From Obscuribacter phosphatis_A (GTDB taxonomy: Bacteria; Cyanobacteriota; Vampirovibrionia; Obscuribacterales; Obscuribacteraceae): a stretch of 64,000 nt of DNA. The notes below the pieces were generated by a model, which did not search any database, was not told where the DNA came from, and worked only from the letters and a program-made list of their open reading frames with translations. The stretch spans positions 37,235-101,234 of the forward strand of contig JAFLCK010000020.1 of assembly GCA_017303615.1 (NCBI GenBank), written 5' to 3'. The position numbers were made by a program, and so were the translations under genes. This document shows, in pieces, positions 1-6,781 of the stretch; position 1 is the first letter of the stretch; each line of letters begins with the position of its first letter.

Positions 1-1
1 G

Positions 2-700
2 GCCGATTTCTATCAAGGACAGGGCTTCCAAACCTTTACGCCTGAATACATCAACTTCGCCCTTGACAAGACCCTAGCCAGACTGCGCACCGACTATCTA
101 GATGTCTACCAGCTGCATAATCCGCCACTGAAACTGCTCAACAACCCAGCCATTTATGAAAAGCTGAAAGAACTAAAGAGAGAAGGCAAGATACGCAGTT
201 GGGGTGTCTCGGTGTTCTCTGATGTGGAAGGAATTGCAGCGATCAATGTGGGGCAACCTGACTGTATTCAGATTGCTTACAACATTTTTAGCTTTCGTCC
301 TTCCGAAAAGCTCTTTCCGCTGGCCAACGAAAAAGGCTGCGCCATCATCGCCAGGGAATGCCTAGCCAATGGCTTTCTCACTAGCAAATACAAAAACTCA
401 AACTTGGTTAGGTTTGCAGCCGGAGATATGAGAAGAAGTTGGCCGCCTGAATACATCAGAGCCCGCATTGAGGCAACCGAGAGGCTGCAATTTTTGGTCA
501 GAGAAAAGCAAACAATGGGACAAGCAGCCCTGCGCTTTGCCCTTGGCGAAAGCGCCGTATCGACGGCGCTAGCCGGCATGAAATTGCCCGAACAGGTGGA
601 CGAAAATGTCGAAGCTTGCCTTGAAAGGCTAAGCGAAGAAGAGCTGAAACACCTGACTGAACTTCAACTTACCGGTTTCAAAAAAGAGCTGCCAATTTAA
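2..700 (+). CDS. Aldo/keto reductase, 5'-truncated
   Basis: The frame is open from the first bases of the window to a TAA at 698-700, so this is the C-terminal 232 residues of a longer protein. It reads as an aldo/keto reductase: the TDYLDVYQLHNP stretch near residue 37 carries the catalytic-tetrad histidine, followed by the usual KLKELKREGKIRSWGVSVFS segment and, later, a typical family C-terminus (ALRFALGESAVSTALAGM). The Asp, Tyr and Lys of the tetrad would lie in the missing N-terminal part. An internal ATG at 212 is not the true start, because conserved family sequence continues upstream of it. The enzyme should be a cytosolic NAD(P)H-dependent oxidoreductase; its substrate cannot be told from the sequence. 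Confidence 0.9.
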   Translation, partial: ADFYQGQGFQTFTPEYINFALDKTLARLRTDYLDVYQLHNPPLKLLNNPAIYEKLKELKREGKIRSWGVSVFSDVEGIAAINVGQPDCIQIAYNIFSFRPSEKLFPLANEKGCAIIARECLANGFLTSKYKNSNLVRFAAGDMRRSWPPEYIRARIEATERLQFLVREKQTMGQAALRFALGESAVSTALAGMKLPEQVDENVEACLERLSEEELKHLTELQLTGFKKELPI

Positions 701-702
701 AT

Positions 703-1542
703 TTAGCGGGACGTGATCATCTTGATGCGGGTACCCGAGGGCGTGGGCACGGCAGTGTAATAGTGAGCCTGCGGCGCACCAAACTCATTCATAAAATGAG
801 CGCTCTGCTGCGAGAAGTCATGATTGGAGAGAGACCAACCCACTGGCGCCTGCTGGATAGGCGTTGGCATGGGGGCACCCATCGGCTGGACCTGCCCATA
901 GCCTGGCTGCGGCTGGGCCTGGCGGTCACGCAAACCAAAAGTACGCATAGACTGGTGCATCGGGTGAGTCATGTAGGCAGGTTGTTGCCCCATTGCTTGC
1001 GGCGCAGCTGCAGTTTGAGAAGCAGCCTGAGCAGGAGCAAAAACAGGAGAAGGAGCCGGAATATTATGGGGCATCATATTGCCGGGCTGGAAAATATAGC
1101 CAGTGTTTGCCGAGGTTTTAATCGGCAAAGCTTCCTTGATGCCTTCAACTATATATCTATCCTGATGCGCGGTCGGCGCATAGGCTTTGTGCGAGCCCAG
1201 TACATGATTGGCGAAAGGCTCGTTATGCCTGACCCAATAAATGACGCCAAGCCAGCCGGTAAAACCCAAAAACATCATAAGCAGAAGGAAGTTCGGTGTG
1301 ATGACGATTCCTTCGAAAAGCTTCTTTAGGCTCAGTCCATTGACGGCATTGTTCCAAATAGCAGTTTGAGAAGGACTCTCACCGTGACCGCCATGCTCTA
1401 CACCGTCGCCCTCACCTTCCAGACCGAGAAACTGAGCCACCGACTTGTGTCCACTGGCATGGCTGCCGTGGTTGTGCCCGTGGTCATGCCCATGGTCGTG
1501 ACCACCATGATCGACACCGCCGTCGGTAGACCCGCCATCCAT
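703..1542 (-). CDS. His/Gly-rich N-terminus, single membrane helix, unknown function
   Basis: I do not recognise this protein. It has about 279 residues. The first 30 or so are almost all His, Gly and Asp (HGGHDHGHDHGHNHG), a composition often seen in Ni, Zn or Cu binding tails. One strongly hydrophobic segment follows at about residues 82-103 (NFLLLMMFLGFTGWLGVIYWV), then a Pro/Gln/Ala/Met-rich low-complexity C-terminal half. The frame could also start at a TTG at 1557; I chose the ATG at 1542, though neither has a clear ribosome binding site. It is convergent with the aldo/keto reductase, with stops 2 bases apart. Metal binding is inferred from composition only. Confidence 0.6.
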   Translation of the reverse strand: MDGGSTDGGVDHGGHDHGHDHGHNHGSHASGHKSVAQFLGLEGEGDGVEHGGHGESPSQTAIWNNAVNGLSLKKLFEGIVITPNFLLLMMFLGFTGWLGVIYWVRHNEPFANHVLGSHKAYAPTAHQDRYIVEGIKEALPIKTSANTGYIFQPGNMMPHNIPAPSPVFAPAQAASQTAAAPQAMGQQPAYMTHPMHQSMRTFGLRDRQAQPQPGYGQVQPMGAPMPTPIQQAPVGWSLSNHDFSQQSAHFMNEFGAPQAHYYTAVPTPSGTRIKMITSR

Positions 1543-1704
1543 AAAAACACTGCTCAAAGCTATTGCCCCATCCAGAACTAAAAAGCCTGCATAGCCAATA
1601 GTTTATTTATCTATAGACAGAAGTAAATGGTGAAACCACGCAATCGCCGAAGCTTGCAAAAACTTTAGCTTTCTCTGTTAGAGACAGGAGACGAGGGTCG
1701 TCAG

Positions 1705-2130
1705 CTAGTCGACTTCTACACCTTCGATCTGAGCCACTCTCTGTCTGAGGCTCTCGACAACACGGGGCACTTCCAACAATGCCGGCATTCTTTCCTCAAT
1801 GCTGGTGATGTGCCTGGTAAGTTCTATAGAGCGCTCCATCAGCTTAATCAAGATCTGCTGCGTGGCAACCAACTGTCTCTGGTTATCGATAAGCTGCGAA
1901 GCAATCTTGCTTGTCTCGACCCTCTGATCGACGCTCACCGACATCAGTTCAGTAAACCTCTCTACCAGCTTTTCTACTTGCTGGCGCATATGCGTATCGC
2001 CATAGATTCCGCTCCCAGACTCCTGGGACTCGCCCGGACCAGCCGAGAAGAACTGGTCGAAGCCTTCCATGTCTACTCCAGACTCAGACCTTTCGGGCTG
2101 TTCCTGCGGTACCCGTTTAGCCTCTGCCAT
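1705..2130 (-). CDS. Small coiled-coil protein, unknown function
   Basis: This 141-residue protein has an ATG at 2130 preceded by GAGGGG at good spacing. After an acidic, Gly/Ser-rich N-terminus of about 40 residues it is mostly amphipathic helix with heptad-like spacing (QVEKLVERFTELMSVSVDQRV, then SQLIDNQRQLVATQQILIKLMERS), ending in LRQRVAQIEGVEVD. There is no signal peptide or membrane segment, so it is probably a cytosolic coiled-coil oligomer. No family was recognised. A 407-base leader region with a promoter-like sequence and a terminator-like hairpin lies upstream. Confidence 0.65.
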   Translation of the reverse strand: MAEAKRVPQEQPERSESGVDMEGFDQFFSAGPGESQESGSGIYGDTHMRQQVEKLVERFTELMSVSVDQRVETSKIASQLIDNQRQLVATQQILIKLMERSIELTRHITSIEERMPALLEVPRVVESLRQRVAQIEGVEVD

Positions 2131-2221
2131 CTATTTCCCCTCTGTGCTTGACTCTGTTTTTGTTATACGGGCAAGAATTAGATTTGAGCTATCTATCGCC
2201 AGCGCTGACCACCTAATCAAA

Positions 2222-2403
2222 TAAAGACTTGCGAAGTCTTCAATGCTTGCAATCAGGCAGCCGGGCAAGGCAAAACGAGTCGAAAGATTCGCTCAAACCA
2301 CCCCGAGATGGAAAGAAACGAAAACCAATGACTCTCAGGCAATAAGAAGCCCTAACTCTTTAGGTTGCGGTTTATGGATCTACGCCCCCACGAGTGGTGG
2401 CAC
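2222..2403 (-). ncRNA. Candidate small RNA or long structured leader
   Basis: The 407 bases between hutI and the coiled-coil gene hold no convincing ORF. They contain a good promoter, several short inverted repeats (CCTAA/TTAGG at 2351-2364; CCAC/GTGG near 2390-2402) and a terminator-like hairpin at 2224-2240. The implied transcript is about 180 nt. I could not match it to tmRNA, SRP RNA, RNase P RNA or a riboswitch I know; its size would suit 6S RNA, but I could not draw the long closing stem that 6S RNA requires. It may equally be the 5' leader of the downstream gene with an attenuator. Confidence 0.25.
2224..2240 (-). terminator. Terminator-like hairpin or attenuator
   Basis: A perfect 7-bp inverted repeat, AAGACTT-CGC-AAGTCTT on the minus strand, is followed by the T-rich TATTTGATT. 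The U-tract is imperfect, so it could be a weak terminator for the candidate small RNA or an attenuator before the gene at 2130. Confidence 0.35.
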
Positions 2404-2409
2404 GTATGA

Positions 2410-2437
2410 ATTATAACCAATGCCGAGAATAAGGCAA
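2410..2437 (-). promoter_or_regulatory. Sigma70-type promoter
   Basis: On the minus strand a TTGCCT (2437-2432) is separated by 16 bases from a perfect TATAAT (2415-2410). Transcription would start near 2403, about 270 bases before the coiled-coil protein start at 2130, so it drives either a long leader or a separate small RNA. Confidence 0.5.
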
Positions 2438-2537
2438 GAGAAAAACGAAAGAATTTATGACCAAATTTGATACCAGTACCTACCACTCCAGGTGATACCA
2501 TCTTCGGCCATCCATTAGCACCATAAGAGGTGGCGTC

Positions 2538-3803
2538 CTATAAATTGTGAACTAATCGGCCTTTCTTAAATACAGCCTTGATTGGATTCCACCCCATGTT
2601 GTACGGAACCTCCTCCAGTCTAGGCACCTGGTAGACGGCGATATCGGCCTGGTAGCCGGGCGAAAGACGCCCGAGCCGATCGCCAACCTTGAGGGCATAG
2701 GCAGCATTGACGGTCAAAGCGTTGAGGGCTTCTTCCACAGTCAATTTCAAATGCAAACAAGAAAGACCCCAAATGAAGGGTAAAGAAAATATATGACAGG
2801 AACCTGGATTATAGTCTGAAGCAATAGCGACGATGGCGCCCTTCTCAACCAGGCGGCGAGCTGGTGCATGGGCTGCCAAACCTAGGTAGAAAGAGGTTCC
2901 CGGTAAAAGCACTGCCACTGTCTCGCAACCACCAAGCATTGTCATCTCTTCTTCTGAAACATTGAGCAAGTGATCACAGCTGGCGGCACCATATTTGCAG
3001 GCCAGGGCGGTGGCGCCCAGACTGACAAACTCATCGGCGTGAACCTTCAGTGAAAAACCCAGCCCGAGTGCTGCATCAAATACCGCCCTTGTATCATCGA
3101 GGGTGAAATAGCCCCGATCGCAGAAGATATCGACGAAGGTCGGCACCGCAGACTCTGTCACCATACGTGATGCCGCAGGCAGCATATCTTTAATAACATG
3201 GTCGACATATTCTTCTTTATTACTGCCGGTAGGCACCGCATGTGCAGGCATAAAGGTAGGTAGCACTTCCACTTCTGACTGTTTACGCAGTTGCATTATT
3301 GCTTGCAGCATACGCAACTCACTTTCGAGGCTAAGCCCATAGCCAGTCTTGATTTCACAAGTAGTGGTACCACTCTGCAAAAGTCGCTGCAGACGCAGCT
3401 CCCCAAGCGAAACCAGCTTATCTAGAGAAGAATCCCTGGTGGCACGCATACTGGCCACTATGCCACCACCGGCGGCAGCAATCTCAGCATAGGTTTTGCC
3501 CTGGCAGCGCATCAAAAATTCCGCCGAGCGATTGCCGTCAAAAATGAGGTGGGTATGACTATCGACAAGACCGGGAGTGACCAAGCCACCGCCAGCATCA
3601 TATATGGTGGCATCAGCGGTCAACTCAAGTTGGGCTTTGACCTCGGTGCGCTTGCCAAAGGCAACAACCCGGCCGCCGAAGCAAGCTAAGGCGGCATCGC
3701 CGAGGCGAATCAATCGACCCAAGTCGCTGCCTCTCAAAGCACCACTTTCACTTTCAGCAGTCACCAGTTCGCCAATATTGTCTATAAGTAAATCAGCCTG
3801 CAC
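2538..3803 (-). CDS. hutI: Imidazolonepropionase
   Basis: This is a 421-residue metal-dependent amidohydrolase that opens 4-imidazolone-5-propionate to N-formimino-L-glutamate in histidine degradation. The family signature is complete: HTHLIFDGNR for the first metal site, the EIKTGYGL segment, HADEF, and ASDYNPGS near the C-terminus. Length is normal for HutI (about 400). The start is a GTG at 3803 with GAGG seven bases upstream. No other hut gene (hutH, hutU, hutG) is next to it, so either those lie elsewhere or the enzyme works with a dispersed pathway. Its leader carries a TATAAT and two hairpins. Confidence 0.95.
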   Translation of the reverse strand: MQADLLIDNIGELVTAESESGALRGSDLGRLIRLGDAALACFGGRVVAFGKRTEVKAQLELTADATIYDAGGGLVTPGLVDSHTHLIFDGNRSAEFLMRCQGKTYAEIAAAGGGIVASMRATRDSSLDKLVSLGELRLQRLLQSGTTTCEIKTGYGLSLESELRMLQAIMQLRKQSEVEVLPTFMPAHAVPTGSNKEEYVDHVIKDMLPAASRMVTESAVPTFVDIFCDRGYFTLDDTRAVFDAALGLGFSLKVHADEFVSLGATALACKYGAASCDHLLNVSEEEMTMLGGCETVAVLLPGTSFYLGLAAHAPARRLVEKGAIVAIASDYNPGSCHIFSLPFIWGLSCLHLKLTVEEALNALTVNAAYALKVGDRLGRLSPGYQADIAVYQVPRLEEVPYNMGWNPIKAVFKKGRLVHNL

Positions 3804-3824
3804 GATAAACCTCAGATATACGGA

Positions 3825-3846
3825 AGCAGGGAGTTGCCCCCCTGCT
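3825..3846 (-). repeat. Inverted repeat in hutI leader
   Basis: AGCAGGG and CCCTGCT form a 7-bp stem with an 8-base loop, ending 22 bases before the hutI GTG. No U-tract follows on either strand, so it is more likely a leader structure or operator than a terminator. Confidence 0.3.
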
Positions 3847-3906
3847 CACAACTAAAACAGAAATATACTCACCCGGCAATTTTCAATTTCCAAGAATGCG
3901 CAGCCC

Positions 3907-3945
3907 AGCGCTTGACATAAGCGCTCGTTCGGCTGGGAAATTATA
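3907..3945 (-). promoter_or_regulatory. Probable hutI promoter with adjacent palindrome
   Basis: On the minus strand a perfect TATAAT (3945-3940) lies about 140 bases before hutI; no good -35 was found. Immediately downstream AGCGCTT-5 bases-AAGCGCT (3907-3925) is a 7-bp palindrome, overlapped by an alternative CCCAGC/GCTGGG pairing (3904-3909 with 3932-3937). The palindrome sits where a repressor operator or leader hairpin would be expected. Confidence 0.35.
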
Positions 3946-3952
3946 CCGAATA

Positions 3953-4783
3953 CTAGGCCGAAAGCGGGATGGTCTCGCCAGCAGCTTCTTTCTGCACCGC
4001 GTCGGCTGTCTCCTCGTCACTGTTTAGCTCTCGCACCATGCGACTCTCTATCGCCTCGCAATAGCGACAACCATCCTCTTCGTGACTAGGCATCTCGCTT
4101 AGCTCTTTCATCTCAGCCAAACTCTTGACCACTTCAGGCCAGTGCAGGGCAAATAGTTCCTTGCTGGCTTCTTTACGACTCACCTTAGTTTCCTGGGGGC
4201 TAACCTTAATGGTGGTGAGCAAAAGCTTTTCAAAGGGATAACGCATTTGCAGGCGCTCAGCCAAGAATTGTCGAACTAGCTCGGTGGGGGTCGGCCAGGC
4301 TGGATTAGATGGTCTGGGTTCCTTTAAGCTAAAGATGACAAGCTCTAATTTTTTCTCGGCAGGGTAATAAAGAACCAAATCAAAAACTTCTTCCAGGTAG
4401 ACTCGCTCACCGGCTATACGAGAGCGAACTCGCAAAGAGACAGCCTCTACATTAGAACCACTGGGATGATAGGGACGACTCTGATAGCGCAAGAGAGTTT
4501 TGTATGTATAAAGGAACGCCCTTGTACCCGCATCGTTAAGATCGGCACTGGCACTGAGCCTGTCCACAGGCCAATATTGACCCATAAACTTCTGAATCTG
4601 CGTCACCGAAGTCAACTTAGCCCTGTTGATTTCAGATAGAGCCCGAAGGATGAAGCGCTTGCATACACTGGAAGCTTGCTCTTTAGCCTGAGCGGCGCCA
4701 TCACGATGATAGGCAAGGAAATAAGCCCTCTTGCAAGCACGAAAGGCTTCCAGCATTACTGGTGTGAACAATGTACGGTCCAT
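3953..4783 (-). CDS. Degenerate RecB/Cas4-like PD-(D/E)XK nuclease family protein
   Basis: The layout resembles RecB-type nucleases. A Cys-Arg/Lys segment near the N-terminus (RACKRAYFLAYH) is followed by a central EEVFDLVLYY strand with the motif II aspartate, then ELVIFSLKEP in the place of motif III, and a C-terminal CRYC. Motif III normally reads as Asp-x-Lys; here Ser replaces the Asp. One of the Cys residues expected for an Fe-S cluster also appears to be missing. It may therefore be catalytically dead or only distantly related. I chose the ATG at 4783 (277 residues) because GAGGGGG precedes it; an upstream ATG at 4825 has no ribosome binding site and lies inside a palindrome-bearing promoter region. 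Confidence 0.5.
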   Translation of the reverse strand: MDRTLFTPVMLEAFRACKRAYFLAYHRDGAAQAKEQASSVCKRFILRALSEINRAKLTSVTQIQKFMGQYWPVDRLSASADLNDAGTRAFLYTYKTLLRYQSRPYHPSGSNVEAVSLRVRSRIAGERVYLEEVFDLVLYYPAEKKLELVIFSLKEPRPSNPAWPTPTELVRQFLAERLQMRYPFEKLLLTTIKVSPQETKVSRKEASKELFALHWPEVVKSLAEMKELSEMPSHEEDGCRYCEAIESRMVRELNSDEETADAVQKEAAGETIPLSA

Positions 4784-4823
4784 AGCGCAGACCCCCTCTG
4801 GAATTACCATATTTTTGTATGTC

Positions 4824-4840
4824 ATACTAATTTATAGTAT
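4824..4840. promoter_or_regulatory. Operator-like palindrome upstream of the nuclease-like gene
   Basis: ATACTA-ATTTA-TAGTAT is a perfect 6-bp inverted repeat with a 5-base AT spacer, 41-57 bases before the chosen start at 4783. It contains -10-like sequences on the minus strand (TACTAT, TATAAA), as expected for a repressor site on a promoter. Confidence 0.35.
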
Positions 4841-5157
4841 CCTCATTGAACAGTCAAATGAAACCCAGAGAGAGAAAATCTCCGGATGCATATCTTGGTT
4901 TCTGTCTTATGACTGTTCTTTCTCCGACACTATCTTTTTGCCCTATAAATAAGGAGGGGAAACCCTCTTGAGAAGCCCAAACCCGCAGCTGGAGCCGCTT
5001 TCACAAGATAGACAAGAGCGATCGATTAAATAGCGAAGAAATACTTCCATAAACACCAGTGCATATGTAATGCTTCAGTTCTGAGGAAACGAAACAAAGA
5101 AAGTGCAGATTAAATCTCACGGTTATACTTCAATATATCTTGGTCAAGGTAGAGAAA
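4841..5157. other. Intergenic region between divergent nuclease-like gene and xseA
   Basis: No convincing gene is present. A short hairpin with a GAAA tetraloop (GAGGG-GAAA-CCCTC, 4954-4967) lies in the middle. A weak -10 (TATACT, 5123-5128) could serve xseA, but no matching -35 was seen. Confidence 0.4.
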
Positions 5158-6396
5158 ATGCACAGCATGATAGAAGCCGGTACCAAAGCCCCAGTGCTGA
5201 CGGTATCCCAACTGACAAATTTGATAAGAGATTGCCTCGAAGATGAATTCGACTCAGTTTTTGTCGTGGGTGAAATATCAAACGCCAAGATATACCCAAG
5301 TGGGCACTGGTATTTTTCGCTAAAAGACCAAGAAGCAACTCTGCCCTGTGTCTGTTTCAAAAACTCAGCCCAAGCAATAAAGTTCAAGCTGGAAGACGGC
5401 TTGATGGTGGTGGCACGGGGTAAGCTCAGTGTTTATCCACCCCGCGGCGCCTACCAAATGATCGCCACCAGCCTTGAGCCGGTAGGCATAGGTGAGTGGC
5501 AGCTGGCTTTCGAACAGCTCAAAAAAAAGCTGGAAGAAGAGGGCTTGACCAACCCAGAGAGAAAACGTCCGATTCCTATTTTGCCCCGCAAAGTGGGCGT
5601 TGTGACCAGCCCAGCCGGCGCTGCTTTGCGCGATATATTGAGTGCTCTTGGTCGCCGCAACCAGACTGTTTCTGTCTTGATTTCGCCGGCAAAAGTGCAA
5701 GGTGAAGGTTCGCCTGAAGAAATTGCCCTGGCCATCAAAGCCCTAGAAGAAAGAGACGACATTGATGTAATCATCGTTGCCCGAGGCGGCGGCTCAATAG
5801 AAGACCTCTGGTCGTTCAACACCGAAGTAGTGGCGCGGGCGGTGGCGAATTGCCGTATCCCGGTGGTCTCTGGGGTTGGTCACGAGACCGACATAACCAT
5901 CTGCGATCTGGTCGCCGATCTGCGCGCACCGACGCCTACAGCCGCCGCAGAACTGGTAGCGCGCGGAGAAAGAGAACTCTTAGACAAGTGGCATTATCTC
6001 ACGCAAAGACTAAGCTCTTTGGTAGAAGACAGGCTGAAATTGGCTGAAAGAGAATTACAGCGGCTCAGCCCCATCAATGCCCTCGCTCGCTACGAAGGAC
6101 GCCTAGAGCTTAGCTTGGCAAATGTGCAGCGCAATAGACAAAAACTGGATACCGCCATTGATAGACTGCTAAGCAAGCAAGAACACGAACTAGTTAAATT
6201 GACTGAAAGACTAAAAGACCTTGGTCCGGGAAATGTCTTGAGCCGGGGATTTTCGATTTTGCGGGGGCTGGCCGGTAATGTCATCACCGATGTCGGCAGC
6301 CTAAAAAGCGGCGACAAAGTGCAAGCAGTGTTCAAGCGCGGCCGGCTCAATATGACGGTTGATTCAATTGATGAAGATACAGCTTATGACCAATGA
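5158..6396 (+). CDS. xseA: Exodeoxyribonuclease VII large subunit
   Basis: This is the 412-residue catalytic subunit of exonuclease VII, which degrades single-stranded DNA from both ends in repair. It has an N-terminal OB-fold (LTNLIRDCLEDEF, VGEISNAKIYPSGHWYFSLKD) and then the conserved catalytic region (VGVVTSPAGAALRDI, VIIVARGGGSIEDLW, VVSGVGHETDITI, DLRAPTPTAAAE). The long helical C-terminal part ends in the usual VLSRGFSILR element. The ATG at 5158 follows AAGGTAGAG; an in-frame TTG at 5140 is less likely. The following xseB frame overlaps or closely follows, as in many bacteria. Confidence 0.95.
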   Translation: MHSMIEAGTKAPVLTVSQLTNLIRDCLEDEFDSVFVVGEISNAKIYPSGHWYFSLKDQEATLPCVCFKNSAQAIKFKLEDGLMVVARGKLSVYPPRGAYQMIATSLEPVGIGEWQLAFEQLKKKLEEEGLTNPERKRPIPILPRKVGVVTSPAGAALRDILSALGRRNQTVSVLISPAKVQGEGSPEEIALAIKALEERDDIDVIIVARGGGSIEDLWSFNTEVVARAVANCRIPVVSGVGHETDITICDLVADLRAPTPTAAAELVARGERELLDKWHYLTQRLSSLVEDRLKLAERELQRLSPINALARYEGRLELSLANVQRNRQKLDTAIDRLLSKQEHELVKLTERLKDLGPGNVLSRGFSILRGLAGNVITDVGSLKSGDKVQAVFKRGRLNMTVDSIDEDTAYDQ

Positions 6397-6450
6397 CGAG
6401 CACAACATCAAACAACTAACTCTGCTTGGTTTTGAACAAGCACCGCTGCG

Positions 6451-6505
6451 AAAAAAGACAAAAGAAAAAGAAAAAGAGAAAGAAAAAGAGGTAAAGGAGA
6501 AAAGA
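6451..6505 (+). repeat. Purine-only AAG/AAA tract between xseA and xseB
   Basis: About 55 bases of almost pure A and G, encoding alternating Lys-Glu if read in the xseB frame. Tracts like this are prone to slippage. It ends in the xseB ribosome binding site (AAAGGAG). Confidence 0.6.
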
Positions 6506-6508
6506 ACT

Positions 6509-6760
6509 ATGACAGCCAAACAAGAAGAAAAAATCGACTTCGAAGCCTCCCTTCTCGAACTGGAAAACGTGGTCAAGCAACTTGACAGCGAAGTAAAACT
6601 AGACAAGGCACTTAAGCTCTTTGAGACGGGTATAAAGCTCTCGGTTGAATGCGAGGAATTTATCAAAGGGGCCAAAAAGAAGATTGAGATATTAAAGAAG
6701 AAAGCCGACGGTAGTATGGAACCGGAAAGCTTTGAAGAAGAAGGCAGCACAGAAAGCTAA
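6509..6760 (+). CDS. xseB: Exodeoxyribonuclease VII small subunit
   Basis: From the ATG at 6509, preceded by AAAGGAG, the product is 83 residues, normal for XseB. The family core is plain: FEASLLELENVVKQLDSEVKLDKALKLFETGIKL, then a Cys/Glu and Lys-rich helix. It binds XseA to form exonuclease VII. The frame is open further upstream, with possible ATGs at 6359 and 6386 overlapping the xseA end. That would add 41-50 residues containing a QLTLL pentapeptide and a Lys-Glu tract; which start is used is not settled by sequence alone. Confidence 0.9.
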   Translation: MTAKQEEKIDFEASLLELENVVKQLDSEVKLDKALKLFETGIKLSVECEEFIKGAKKKIEILKKKADGSMEPESFEEEGSTES

Positions 6761-6781
6761 GAAAGAGGCGACAAATAGCTC

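Noticed and set aside
763..1329. 188-codon plus-strand frame opposite the His-rich protein
   Set aside because: Arg/His-rich composition typical of an antisense shadow; no start signal or family features.
2341..2410. tmRNA or tRNA-like ending near the GGGGGCG stretch
   Set aside because: No T-loop, CCA end or tag-peptide frame could be drawn on either strand.
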